Below, one piece after another: positions 1 to 8,229 of a stretch of 15,682 nucleotides of DNA; position 1 is the stretch's first letter; each line of letters starts with the position of its first letter. The stretch covers positions 1-15,682 of the forward strand of contig JBCDBY010000084.1 in the NCBI GenBank assembly GCA_039182715.1, read 5' to 3'. A program made the position numbers and the translations under genes. Under the pieces are notes generated by a model. It was not told where the DNA came from. It made no database searches and worked only from the letters and a program-made list of their open reading frames with translations. This DNA is from JBCDBY01 sp039182715. Lineage in GTDB: Bacteria > Planctomycetota > PLA2.

Positions 1-131
1 GAGCCGGGAGCCGGGGGCCCGAGGCTCTCTGGAGCAACTCGCCAGATCGTTCAGCGGAGCCTGATGGGTCCACGGTTCCGCCCACGGAAGCTTGCAGCCA
101 GCCCCCGGCTCCCGGCTCCCGGCCCCCGGCC
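1..131. repeat. Heptanucleotide repeats in inverted arms upstream of pdxH
   Basis: Bases 1-18 and 101-118 form a perfect 18-bp inverted repeat (GAGCCGGGAGCCGGGGGC and its complement). The left arm contains two AGCCGGG heptads (2-8 and 9-15). The right arm is part of four consecutive heptads, CCCGGCT twice then CCCGGCC twice, at 104-131. The 82-base interior has two smaller inverted repeats: AGGCTC 22-27 with GAGCCT 57-62, and TTCCG 76-80 with CGGAA 85-89. The element could fold as an outer stem with two inner hairpins. The left arm touches the window edge, so it may extend further. No gene is seen in 1-168. Function is unknown; an intergenic repeat family or a transcribed structured leader are both possible. 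Confidence 0.6.
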
Positions 132-168
132 GCTCCCCTTGGCCCACGGCTCCGATTAACATTTCGCC

Positions 169-804
169 ATGTCCCACCCCCGCCGCGAATTCCAGAAAGG
201 CTCCCTCACGCGCGAGAACCTCGACCCCAGTCCGTTCCTCCAGTTCGGGGTCTGGTACGACGAGGCGGAGACCGCCGGCGTGTTCGAACCGCACGCGGTC
301 ATCCTCGCCACGGCGGACGCGCGCGGGCGACCGTCGGCGCGCGTGGTGCTGGTGCGCGGGTGGACCGGTGCCGGCTTCGAGTTCTTCACCAACTACGAGA
401 GCGCGAAGGGCAAAGCGCTCGACGCCAACCCGCAGGCGGAGCTGCTCTTCTACTGGATGGAGATGGAGCGGCAGATTCGCATTCAGGGCACGGTCGAGCG
501 GCTGACCGACGAGGAGAACCGCGCCTACTTCGAGAAGCGCCCGCGCGGCAGCCGGCTCTCGGCCTACGCGTCGCCGCAGAGCGCCGAGGTGGAGAGCCGC
601 GAGTGGCTGGAGGAGGAGGTCCGCCGGCTCGAAACCGAGCACGCGGGCGACGAGCCGCGGACGCCGCCGCCCTATTGGGGCGGATTCCGCGTGATGCCCG
701 ACACCTTCGAATTCTGGCAGGGACGGGAAAGTCGCCTCCACGATCGTTTCCAATACCGGATGAACGGAGACGACGGTTGGGACATCGTGCGCTTGGGACC
801 CTGA
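169..804 (+). CDS. pdxH: Pyridoxamine/pyridoxine 5'-phosphate oxidase
   Basis: This is a cytoplasmic FMN enzyme that oxidises pyridoxamine 5'-phosphate or pyridoxine 5'-phosphate to pyridoxal 5'-phosphate, the last step of vitamin B6 salvage and synthesis. The 211 residues match the usual family length (about 210-220). Visible family signatures are the N-terminal RREFQKGSLTREN (5-17), the FMN-barrel segment around ARVVLVRGW (57-65), FFTNYESAKGKAL (72-84), the FYWMEMERQIRIQG strand pair (94-107), and RPRGSRLSAYASPQS (124-138). The C-terminal PDTFEFWQGRESRLHDR (177-193) ends in the substrate-binding RLHDR motif, followed by a terminal RLGP. The ATG at 169 starts just before the conserved N-terminus. 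No good Shine-Dalgarno precedes it, so a weak or leaderless start is possible. Its 3' end overlaps the next gene by 28 bases. Confidence 0.95.
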   Translation: MSHPRREFQKGSLTRENLDPSPFLQFGVWYDEAETAGVFEPHAVILATADARGRPSARVVLVRGWTGAGFEFFTNYESAKGKALDANPQAELLFYWMEMERQIRIQGTVERLTDEENRAYFEKRPRGSRLSAYASPQSAEVESREWLEEEVRRLETEHAGDEPRTPPPYWGGFRVMPDTFEFWQGRESRLHDRFQYRMNGDDGWDIVRLGP

Positions 805-1805
805 TTGGAACGCTGATTCTGCTGGCGGGCTGCGCGTCGGCACCGCTGGTGGCGGGCGACCACGACCAGCGGCGCGAGTGGCGGCGCGACGGCGCCTGGT
901 ACCGGCTCGACAACCGACGCGTGCCCGCGGGCGTCGCCGATCGCCTTCGCCAGCTCGCGCTCGCGGCGGAATCCGATCGGCTGCCGCCCGCGCTCGACCT
1001 GGAGCCGGACGAGGAGCGGCGTTTCGATGTGTATGACATGCTCCTCGAAGGGTTCGAGTGGTTGCTCGAATACGCCGACGACGAGGATTTTCTCGAGATG
1101 GAGAGAGTTCCGGATCGGAAGTCCATCGAGAAGGCCGCGCGCTTGCAGCTCTCGTTCGTTACGGAGGGCGAGATGCCGCCGCCGACCTTCTCGCTGGCAC
1201 TGCCGGGACAGCCCGCGATCACGATCGAGTCGAGGGACGCCGCGCGTTGGACGGTGGAGACCGGTGGCACGACGCGCGAGCTCGTCTCCTTCGAGATGAC
1301 GCGGCTGGCGCTGCTCTTCGCCGATCCACAGGACCCGTGGTGCAGCGTCGCCGAAAGCAGCGACTACTGGCAGCGCGGGTTCTGGCGCGACGACCTCGTC
1401 TGGGACCTGGTGGTGGGTGCGGCGTGGCGCGAGCGCTTCGCCCGACGCGCCATCGAAGCCCTGCCCGGCTGGAAGACCACATGGACGCTGCGAAAGGCGG
1501 ATGCAGGGCACTACTCGACCGGCGACGCGATCTCGGTGGAGCTGGTCTCGCCGGACGGCACGCTCGTCGTCGACTGGCATTGCCCCTTCGACGCGGAGAC
1601 CGGGGAGCTGCAGGGTACCGCCGCGGAGGCGGACGCCGCCTGCCGCAAGCTGGTCGCCTTCGTGCAGGCCAACGAGCAGGCGCGCGCGTGGCCGGGCTCC
1701 GGTCCGAAGCGCACGGTTAAGGTGAGCGTGATCGGGGAAGGGCCGTTCGTGGTCTGGCTCCGCGAGGGGCGCCGGGGTCGGCATCGCCTCACTCCGGCCG
1801 ACTGA
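777..1805 (+). CDS. Predicted outer-envelope lipoprotein of unknown function, TTG start
   Basis: I recognise no family in this 342-residue protein. The frame is open far upstream, but a TTG at 777 gives a compact lipoprotein signal: a basic n-region with Arg4, a hydrophobic stretch LGTLIGTLILL (6-16), and an LAGC lipobox with the lipidated cysteine at residue 19. A GGAG motif at 766-769 lies seven bases before this TTG, which supports the start even though it lies inside pdxH. The +2 residue after Cys is Ala, which would not retain a lipoprotein in the inner membrane under E. coli rules. The mature part is mixed alpha/beta, with a DEERRFDVYDMLLEGFEWL acidic-aromatic segment near 80-98 and few cysteines. 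Co-transcription with pdxH is likely from the overlap. The last 17 bases overlap convergently with the end of the sigma-factor fusion gene. Confidence 0.75.
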   Translation: MGHRALGTLIGTLILLAGCASAPLVAGDHDQRREWRRDGAWYRLDNRRVPAGVADRLRQLALAAESDRLPPALDLEPDEERRFDVYDMLLEGFEWLLEYADDEDFLEMERVPDRKSIEKAARLQLSFVTEGEMPPPTFSLALPGQPAITIESRDAARWTVETGGTTRELVSFEMTRLALLFADPQDPWCSVAESSDYWQRGFWRDDLVWDLVVGAAWRERFARRAIEALPGWKTTWTLRKADAGHYSTGDAISVELVSPDGTLVVDWHCPFDAETGELQGTAAEADAACRKLVAFVQANEQARAWPGSGPKRTVKVSVIGEGPFVVWLREGRRGRHRLTPAD

Positions 1806-4437
1806 CGCGCAGGCGGATCGGCGCCTGGTCGTCCGCGGTCAGCTCGACGTCGACATCGAGCGGCGCCCAGCCTTCGTACCGGATCTGCAGCGTATAGCGA
1901 CCGGGTACGAGCTGCAGGCGGCCGCGCTTGAGACTCCTCGGGAACGTAAGAAACGCCCATCCGTCCGCCGTGCCGTCCCGACCCAGCGCGCGTACCTGAA
2001 TGACGTCGGGAATCGGGAGGTCCTCCGTCATCTCCAGTCGCACCGCGACGTCGACCTTCATGGGAGCCGACTCGAGCCGAATCTCGATCGGATCCATCCC
2101 TTCCTTCAGGACGACCTTGCGACGGAAGTGCTGGAACCCGTTGATTGTGAACCAGAGGTCGTACTCGCCCGGCATCACGCCCCGCACGGTGCCGCTCCCG
2201 TCCGCCTCCAGGTCGAACGTGACCGACCGCGTCGTCTTCGGCGAGGATCCAATCGCGCAAAAGGTGCGCGGCAGGGTGCGATCCGACGGCGCGACGATGC
2301 GCACCGGAAACTTCGGAAAAGACGCGAGCTTCAACTCTCCGAGCTCCATCGACGCCCCCTCCTCGACGAAGATCCGCTTCGAGGACTCCGCGGAACCGAT
2401 GCTCCACGTACGCAGCTCGTACTCGCCCGCTTCGAGATGGGGAATCCGGAACTCTCGCCGCGAACCGAAATCCCACCGTGCGATGGCTTCCTTCGCACCC
2501 GGACGATAAAGCTCGACCGAACCACCCATGCGCGGCGCGTCGCGATCGAAGGTACCCGTCAGCGCCGCGGTCCCACGAATCCGGACGTCGGCGCGGACGC
2601 CGCCGCTCGGAGGCACCTCGACCACGCCGACCCGCACCTTCGCGAGGCCGTCCCCGCCGATCCAGATTCCGTGCCGGCCCTGCTTCACGAACGGGATCTC
2701 GAACCGGCCGTCGCCATCGGTGGTTCCCTTCGCACCGCCCAGTGACAACGAACGCTCGGCGAGCGGTGCACCGTCCGGATGCACGATGCGGCCTTGCACC
2801 CGGGCCCCGTACGGAAAGCGGTGCACGACGGGCTCGAGCGTTGCCGAGGTGACCACGTACTCCCCGAAATCGACGCGCGGCAACGGTCCGCCGCTCCGGA
2901 GCAGCGTGATGTGGTACTTGCCCGGCGGAGGCGCATCCACGACCAATCGATCCTGTGCGTCGAGCGCCACGCCGCGTGCGCTGATCGAGAAGTGTGGCCC
3001 GCCCATTCGATAAAACGAAAGGGTCGCATTCGCGCCGCGCCACGCTGCGGGGAGATTCTCGAACTGCACGATGAAGGGGCGCGACGTGCGCAGCGCGATG
3101 GCGACATCGAGGTGGTCTTCGACTTCGATCAGGCGCGACACCGATTCGAGCCCCGGCGACTCCACCACCTGCAGCTGGTAACTCCCCGCGGGCACGTGGT
3201 CGAATCGGAGGCGGCCCTCGTCGTCGAGCAACAGCCAGCCCCAGCGGCCCTGTTTGCGATCGTGATTGTTGCTGCGCAGGTAGACCCGCGCTCGCTTCAC
3301 GGGCCCACCGTCGTCCTTACGAGTGACACGTGCCGACACCGTGAACCCGCGCTCCAGCACGACATCCACCTCGATGCGTTCGTCTTCGCGCAGCGGAGCG
3401 TGGGCGACGCAGAACGAGTAGTCGAGCGGACCGCGAATGCACAGATCGCGCGGCGACACCCACTCGTCGTGAATGTGATAGCGCCCTTCCGCGTCGGTGG
3501 TCACGACATGCGCCGGCGATCCGGAAAGCGAAAGGCGATATCCCGCGGCCGGTGATCCGTCACGAAACCGGACGCGTCCGAAAACCGACGCGCGCCCCTT
3601 CGGGATCGGCGCATCGAGGGAGACCGACGTGACCGCTTGGTCGGACACGTCCGGCTTCTCGACCGGCTCCAGCGAAGGCGGCACCTCGGTCACCAGCGGC
3701 GTCGTCGCGCGCACCGGCGTCGCCGGCTCCTCGCGTACGTTCCGCCACACGACCGCACCCCCACCCATCAGCAGCGCCAGCCGCGCCACGACACTCCACT
3801 TCTTGACCGTCGACATCACGATCGCTCCTCCCAGCAGAACGGCGGCCTTCGCGGTTGGGGCGGCGAGCGACTGCTGGGGAGCGAAGAGCACGAGACCGGC
3901 GACCGTCGCCTGCGCGCGCGGGCCGAAGCGTTCCTTCAGCTTGCCGAGGCCGCGGTGCACGCGCACGCGCGCCGCGCCCTCCTTCACCCCCAGCACGTGC
4001 GCCACCTCGTCGTACGAGAGGCCGTGCAGAAAGCGCAACACGAGTGCTTGGCGCATCTCCGGGTCGAGCTCCGCCAGCGCCGCCTCGGCCGCCTCGCGGT
4101 TCTCGACGGCGTCCTCCGGATGCACCGGCGCCGGCGGCCGCGCCCGCGGCTCGAGCCGCTGCCGCGTGAGCGACGCGCGCTTGAGCATCTTCGAGCCCAG
4201 GACGAGCCGGCGACCGAGGAACGCGCGCAGCCCGACGGCGGGCGGCTTGTCCCGCTCCGCACCGGCGAGCTCGAGGAACGCCTCCTGCGTCAGGTCCTCG
4301 GCGTCGGCGGCGTGGCCGGTCAAACGGCGGGCGAAGTCGTAGACAAACGCCTCGTGCGCCGCGACCAGCGCCTGGAACGCCCCCTGATCCCGCCGGTCGC
4401 ACCAGCGCGTCCAGAGATCGAGCTCGGTTCGTGCCAC
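1789..4437 (-). CDS. ECF-type sigma factor fused through hydrophobic segments to carboxypeptidase-regulatory-like repeats
   Basis: Numbering is from a GTG at 4437 (882 residues). Residues 20-85 are a sigma-70 region 2, with HAADAEDLTQEAFLELAG at 42-59. Residues 121-171 are region 4, with LDPEMRQALVLRF, LSYDEVAHVLGV and a VRVHRGLGKLKE recognition helix. There is no full-size region 3, as in ECF factors. A hydrophobic stretch (175-208) and a clearer membrane segment (214-231) follow, then a Pro-rich linker (235-280). The rest (281-882) is a chain of beta-sandwich units resembling the carboxypeptidase regulatory-like domain, marked by DG-x-P-AG or DG-x-P-LA turns, DxxGR strands and repeated P-x-G-x-Y/AGxY closing motifs (VPAGSYQL, PPPGKYHI, EAGEYELR, MPGEYDLW, VPGRYTLQ). 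No anti-sigma gene is adjacent. An ATG at 4452 adds five residues but follows a C-tract with no Shine-Dalgarno; AAGGG lies before the GTG. Confidence 0.88.
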   Translation of the reverse strand: MARTELDLWTRWCDRRDQGAFQALVAAHEAFVYDFARRLTGHAADAEDLTQEAFLELAGAERDKPPAVGLRAFLGRRLVLGSKMLKRASLTRQRLEPRARPPAPVHPEDAVENREAAEAALAELDPEMRQALVLRFLHGLSYDEVAHVLGVKEGAARVRVHRGLGKLKERFGPRAQATVAGLVLFAPQQSLAAPTAKAAVLLGGAIVMSTVKKWSVVARLALLMGGGAVVWRNVREEPATPVRATTPLVTEVPPSLEPVEKPDVSDQAVTSVSLDAPIPKGRASVFGRVRFRDGSPAAGYRLSLSGSPAHVVTTDAEGRYHIHDEWVSPRDLCIRGPLDYSFCVAHAPLREDERIEVDVVLERGFTVSARVTRKDDGGPVKRARVYLRSNNHDRKQGRWGWLLLDDEGRLRFDHVPAGSYQLQVVESPGLESVSRLIEVEDHLDVAIALRTSRPFIVQFENLPAAWRGANATLSFYRMGGPHFSISARGVALDAQDRLVVDAPPPGKYHITLLRSGGPLPRVDFGEYVVTSATLEPVVHRFPYGARVQGRIVHPDGAPLAERSLSLGGAKGTTDGDGRFEIPFVKQGRHGIWIGGDGLAKVRVGVVEVPPSGGVRADVRIRGTAALTGTFDRDAPRMGGSVELYRPGAKEAIARWDFGSRREFRIPHLEAGEYELRTWSIGSAESSKRIFVEEGASMELGELKLASFPKFPVRIVAPSDRTLPRTFCAIGSSPKTTRSVTFDLEADGSGTVRGVMPGEYDLWFTINGFQHFRRKVVLKEGMDPIEIRLESAPMKVDVAVRLEMTEDLPIPDVIQVRALGRDGTADGWAFLTFPRSLKRGRLQLVPGRYTLQIRYEGWAPLDVDVELTADDQAPIRLRVSRPE

Positions 4438-4502
4438 ACCCTGCCCTTGCATGGGGGGGCCGCAGTGTTACACGGACGCGCAATTTTCTTTCGGGCGCGC
4501 GT

Positions 4503-5885
4503 TCAATCCGACCAGACGAATCGGAAGGTCTTCCGGTCCGGGACGACGATGATCTCCTCGCGCGTCGCCGCCTGCGCGAGGTAGCGGCGGACCCGGTAGC
4601 GTCCCGGAAGCAGGTGGAACGGTTTCGCGCTTTCGGCGTTCAGGGCCACGACGACCGGATCCTCCGGATGGTCCAGCGTCGTGAACACGACCGAGCCCCC
4701 GCCCGGCCACTCCACGACACACTCGACCCGCCGTGGAAACACCACCTGCTGCGTGCGGGGCGATCCGGAAACGGCGTAGGACGCGATCCGGTGGCGGACT
4801 TCACAGTCGGGCCGCTGCAGGTCGAATTCGACGCGCCCCGCGTTCAGGTCGCCGATCTCGATCGACGTAAACGGCGGTCGCAGCGTCTCCGTGCGCGGAG
4901 TTCCGCGCACGAAGACCCGCAGCTCCTCCGGACGGTCGGCATCGGGAAACTGCACGTCCAGCCGCACGCGCGCATCGTCCGAAGCCTCGAGCCGAAGGAC
5001 CCGCCGCTCCACGCCGGCCCGCGCCAGCGGCGGTAGTTCCCATTCCGTACTCCGGTAGCCCGGGGCGTAGGCCTGGACCCGAATCGGGTCGCCCGGCTGC
5101 GTCTCCGCGAGGACCGGCGCTGCCGGTCTTTGCACGGTCGCACCCTTCGTGCGCACGACGAACTGACCGGCGGTGACGGCCTGGCCATCCGCAGACTCGA
5201 ACTGCACGAGGATGCTGGGCCTGGTGAGCCGGATCTGGACGTCGCGCGCGCCGGACCGAGAAGAGGTCGACATGTGGAACAGCCCGTCCTCGTAGGAGAG
5301 CGACAGGGCCCCCTCCGGCATGCCTCGAATCTCGAAGTGGCCTCGAGCGTCGGAAACCGCGACGCCATACTCGTGACGGGTCCCCCGGCGGGCGCCCCGC
5401 GCGCGGATTCGCCAGCCCTCCACCGGCTCGCCGCCCAGGAACATGACCCGCCCCGAAACCTTCCCCCCGTCCCGCAGCACGAAGTCGAACGACTCGCCGC
5501 GCCGGCGGGGTGCGTCGAGATCGAGGTAGTCGGTGTGACGCACGACGAGTTGAGCGAGCGGTCCGATGTCGTTCGGCCATTCGAACTCGAACGCGCCCTG
5601 CGCGTCGGTGACCGCCAGCGTCACGCGATCCTCCGTGATCTTCGCGCCGCGGACGGCGTTGCCGCGGGCGTCCCGAACGGTTCCCCGCATGCGATCCGTC
5701 GAGTCCTGCACGGAAGGCGACGGCTCGGGGCGCGCCGGGTCCGCTGTCCCGTCCGTCGGGAAGGGCGAGCCAAGCTCGGTGCCTGCCGCGACGTCGCGCG
5801 CGGAGCGACCGCGGGTCCGTGCACTCGACGAAAAGAGCCAGAGCGCGACCAGAACCGCCACCATCGGCAGCGCCAACTTCCACAT
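4503..5885 (-). CDS. Membrane-anchored CRD-like repeat protein (paralogue A)
   Basis: This 460-residue protein has no assigned function. An N-terminal hydrophobic helix (residues 4-18) is followed by an Arg-rich stretch (23-30) and a low-complexity Pro/Asp/Ser linker (31-62). Two carboxypeptidase-regulatory-like units follow: MRGTVRDARGNAVRGAK to TDAQGAFEFEW (66-103), and GKVSGRVMFLGGEPVEGW to SDARGHFEIRGMPEGALSL (141-197). The C-terminal half (about 265-460) carries YAPGYR (273-278), LRLEASDDARVRLDV (297-311) and LLPGRYRVRRY (425-435). It matches the same-order motifs in the genes at 5958-7193 and 8230-9417. No peptidase domain is present, so the name refers only to the fold. The gene lies 50 bases upstream of the sigma fusion's ATG on the same strand, so co-transcription is likely. 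The ATG at 5885 has no obvious Shine-Dalgarno. Confidence 0.8.
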   Translation of the reverse strand: MWKLALPMVAVLVALWLFSSSARTRGRSARDVAAGTELGSPFPTDGTADPARPEPSPSVQDSTDRMRGTVRDARGNAVRGAKITEDRVTLAVTDAQGAFEFEWPNDIGPLAQLVVRHTDYLDLDAPRRRGESFDFVLRDGGKVSGRVMFLGGEPVEGWRIRARGARRGTRHEYGVAVSDARGHFEIRGMPEGALSLSYEDGLFHMSTSSRSGARDVQIRLTRPSILVQFESADGQAVTAGQFVVRTKGATVQRPAAPVLAETQPGDPIRVQAYAPGYRSTEWELPPLARAGVERRVLRLEASDDARVRLDVQFPDADRPEELRVFVRGTPRTETLRPPFTSIEIGDLNAGRVEFDLQRPDCEVRHRIASYAVSGSPRTQQVVFPRRVECVVEWPGGGSVVFTTLDHPEDPVVVALNAESAKPFHLLPGRYRVRRYLAQAATREEIIVVPDRKTFRFVWSD

Positions 5886-5957
5886 GGTTTCAGTCTACGC
5901 CGGGCGCGACGAACGCCGGAGCACGAAGAGTACGCCAACACGCTGCACGGCCCGAGC

Positions 5958-7193
5958 CTAGTCCGCCCACTCGAGGCGAAAACGCGCCTGGTCCGGCACC
6001 TCGACGACCTCGTCCCGCAGGAGGTCGGAGCCGCGATAGCCGCGCAGGCGGTAGCGGCCCGGCAACAGCAGGATCGAATGCGTTTCGTCGGATCCGGGTC
6101 GCACGGCGCGCACGGCGGACGCGGGCGCCCCCTCTCGATCGATCAGGACGGCATGCCCGGTCGCCCAATCCACCGAGAACTCGACGAGCCGATCGAGCAC
6201 GACGCGCTGCGGCTCGGCGTCGCCGACCTCGGCGCGCAGCCGGACGTGTTGCGCGAGGCTGCACCCCGGCTGGATCAATGAGAGATCCACGAAACCCACT
6301 TCGAAGTCGCGGAGCTCGATCGGCTCGTCAAACGACCGGAACGTGTGTTGACGCGGCGAGTCCGGAAAACGCACCTTGAGGCTTCGCAGCGGTTTCCCGT
6401 CCGGTGTTTCCACCAAGAATCGGACCAACGCATCGCCCGCGGGCTGGAGCGTGAGTTCGAGCGGTCCCGGGTCGGCCTCCCCCCACGGCTCGAACTCCCG
6501 ACGCCCCGCAAGGAATCCGGGAACATAGGCCTCGACGATCAGCCCATGACCCGGCCGGATCGTGGCGTTCAGCGGTGCGACGTCCCGGCCATGCACCACG
6601 GTTGTGCCCGCGCCATCGCGCACCCGGAACGACCCGTCGCGGAGCTGTTCGCCGCCCGGCTCCAGCACATGGACGACGCACACGCGCGCCTGCAGCTCGA
6701 TGCGAATCTCGCCGTCCCGTGCGTCGACCATTCGCGTCAAGTGACGACGCCCGTCGAAGTAGTTCAGCTTCGCGGTCGGCCGCGTCATTCCCTCGATGCG
6801 AACCCGTCCGAATCGATCGGTGTGAAAGCTGTTCCGCCGGGGGATGCCCGGCAGTCGAGCGGCGAACGCGGCGAATTGAAAGCCCTCGACCGGATTCCCT
6901 TCGTAGAGCACCAGGCATTCCAGCGCGTACTCCTTGGCAGCTGCCGGTACGGCGCTGGGAACCGCGTTCGCGACTGGCTCGCGGTGCCCCGCCCGGACGG
7001 CCTCCTGGACATCCGCATCGTCGGTGGTCGCCTCGCCGGGTGTGGACGCAACCGAAGGCGCAGAAGGCTCGACGGACACCGGCGGCGAAGACGCTCGTTC
7101 GCGGGTCGCCCGGGCGCGGGAGCGCGCGCGTTCGAGAAACATCCACCCCAAGAGGATGGACACGAGGAGCAAGGCCCACGCTCCCCTTCGCAT
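5958..7193 (-). CDS. Membrane-anchored CRD-like repeat protein (paralogue B)
   Basis: This 411-residue protein has no assigned function. The frame is open upstream to 7832, but the ATG at 7193 begins a textbook anchor (MRRGAWALLLVSILLGW), and the upstream part is antiparallel shadow inside the next gene. The helix (5-20) is followed by a strongly basic segment (21-33, seven Arg) and an Ala/Pro/Ser linker to about residue 85. A degenerate beta-sandwich unit (about 87-170, with YEGNPVEGFQF and TDRFGRVRIEGM) precedes the conserved C-terminal half: YVPGFL (223-228), LTLQPAGDALVRFLVE (247-262), LLPGRYRLRGY (376-386) and terminal FRLEWAD. The last block closely resembles paralogue A (FRFVWSD). The start is two bases after the stop of the upstream exported-protein gene, which argues for one transcript and possible translational coupling. 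A 72-base gap follows its stop. Confidence 0.8.
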   Translation of the reverse strand: MRRGAWALLLVSILLGWMFLERARSRARATRERASSPPVSVEPSAPSVASTPGEATTDDADVQEAVRAGHREPVANAVPSAVPAAAKEYALECLVLYEGNPVEGFQFAAFAARLPGIPRRNSFHTDRFGRVRIEGMTRPTAKLNYFDGRRHLTRMVDARDGEIRIELQARVCVVHVLEPGGEQLRDGSFRVRDGAGTTVVHGRDVAPLNATIRPGHGLIVEAYVPGFLAGRREFEPWGEADPGPLELTLQPAGDALVRFLVETPDGKPLRSLKVRFPDSPRQHTFRSFDEPIELRDFEVGFVDLSLIQPGCSLAQHVRLRAEVGDAEPQRVVLDRLVEFSVDWATGHAVLIDREGAPASAVRAVRPGSDETHSILLLPGRYRLRGYRGSDLLRDEVVEVPDQARFRLEWAD

Positions 7194-7195
7194 GG

Positions 7196-8191
7196 TTAGC
7201 GAAACAGCCCGCCCGGCGCGCGGTACTGTTCGAGCACGACCACCTGGTCGGGTGCCGTGAGCACGATCAGCAACCGGCCGTGGTAGCGCTTCTTGATGCG
7301 CTTCCAGACGGGCGCCGTGATCTTGCAGACGTATTCGAACGTTCCATAGGGCTTGCCGTTCTTCCGCAGTTGGCCCGACGCCTTCCAGTCCGTGAGCGGG
7401 CGGCCCGGCTTGCCGTCGAAGAACGCCTTGACCGTCGTCGCATCGACCCAGGTGTAGGTCGTATCGCCGCGCTTCAGGGTGTTCCGGCAGGTATCGACCG
7501 AATGCGTGGCCGTCGCCGTCTTGAGCCCACGCCCGCCGCTCGCGCTGACGAGCACGAACTTGTGCCGCTCGTCGACCTTGAGGTCGAACTTGTCCGCCTT
7601 CATCGTGCCGGTCAGGGCGTAGTCGGAGGTCGACTGGTTGCCCGACATGTCCTGGTTGAAACCGTAGGTCCCGACCGCGCGCAGGTCGTAGGCGTACTGG
7701 ACGCCGGCGTGGCGAAACCAGCCCTTCATCGTGTTGTCGAACCGACCGTTGACGTACTTGACGATCAGCGTCGCCTCGCCGTGGTCTCCGTTCTTGTGCG
7801 TGTACGCGAGCTCGTGGTTGGCCCCCAGCCACGCCTGGGGGTTCGGCGCCTGCGCGTTGCCCTGGATCTTCGAGAACCTGAACTCGTGCGTGCCGGTCGG
7901 CAGCTTGACGACGAGACGGTCCTGCGGCTGCGGCGAGTAGACGAATCCGCCGAGCCGGGGCGTGAGCGTGCCGGTCTGGACGACCGCGCCCGTCCGCGCC
8001 TGGATCGTCGCCTGGTAGATCGCGTTGACCGCGATCTCGCGCGACTGATAGGCCCCGAACGCGACGAGACGCGGCAGACCGTTCCCGGCAGCCAGTGCCT
8101 TCTCAAGCTCGGTTTCGCCTTCGACGACGCCGCTCGCCTGCTGCGCGCGGCACAGCGATGCGAAAAACAGCAGGGTCATCGCGGTGCGCAT
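7196..8191 (-). CDS. Exported protein of unknown function embedded in the CRD cluster
   Basis: I do not recognise this 331-residue protein. A short signal peptide is visible, MRTAMTLLFFASLCRA then QQ (cleavage probably after residue 16), with no second membrane segment. The mature part is rich in Thr, Lys and beta-strand pattern (for example RLVVKLPTGTHEFRF at 92-106, GEATLIVKYVNGRF at 138-151, TMKADKFDLKV at 196-206). It carries two central Cys (235 and 289), which could form a disulfide. It lacks the anchor, the P-G-R-Y motif and the APGF motif of the flanking genes, so it is not one of their paralogues. An ATG four codons in (8179) is an alternative start. It is separated by 38 bases from the gene upstream and by two bases from the gene downstream, so it is very probably co-expressed with both. 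Confidence 0.75.
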   Translation of the reverse strand: MRTAMTLLFFASLCRAQQASGVVEGETELEKALAAGNGLPRLVAFGAYQSREIAVNAIYQATIQARTGAVVQTGTLTPRLGGFVYSPQPQDRLVVKLPTGTHEFRFSKIQGNAQAPNPQAWLGANHELAYTHKNGDHGEATLIVKYVNGRFDNTMKGWFRHAGVQYAYDLRAVGTYGFNQDMSGNQSTSDYALTGTMKADKFDLKVDERHKFVLVSASGGRGLKTATATHSVDTCRNTLKRGDTTYTWVDATTVKAFFDGKPGRPLTDWKASGQLRKNGKPYGTFEYVCKITAPVWKRIKKRYHGRLLIVLTAPDQVVVLEQYRAPGGLFR

Positions 8192-8229
8192 GCGACCACG
8201 TTAGCAGTCCTGCGGGCTCGGGTCTCCCC

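Noticed and set aside
1789..1805. A terminator at the convergent ends of the lipoprotein and sigma-fusion genes
   Set aside because: The genes overlap by 17 bases and no stem followed by a T-run is visible on either strand.
7194..7832. Upstream extension of the gene at 5958-7193
   Set aside because: The extra 213 residues are basic low-complexity translation out of frame with the exported-protein gene; the anchor at ATG 7193 is the natural start.
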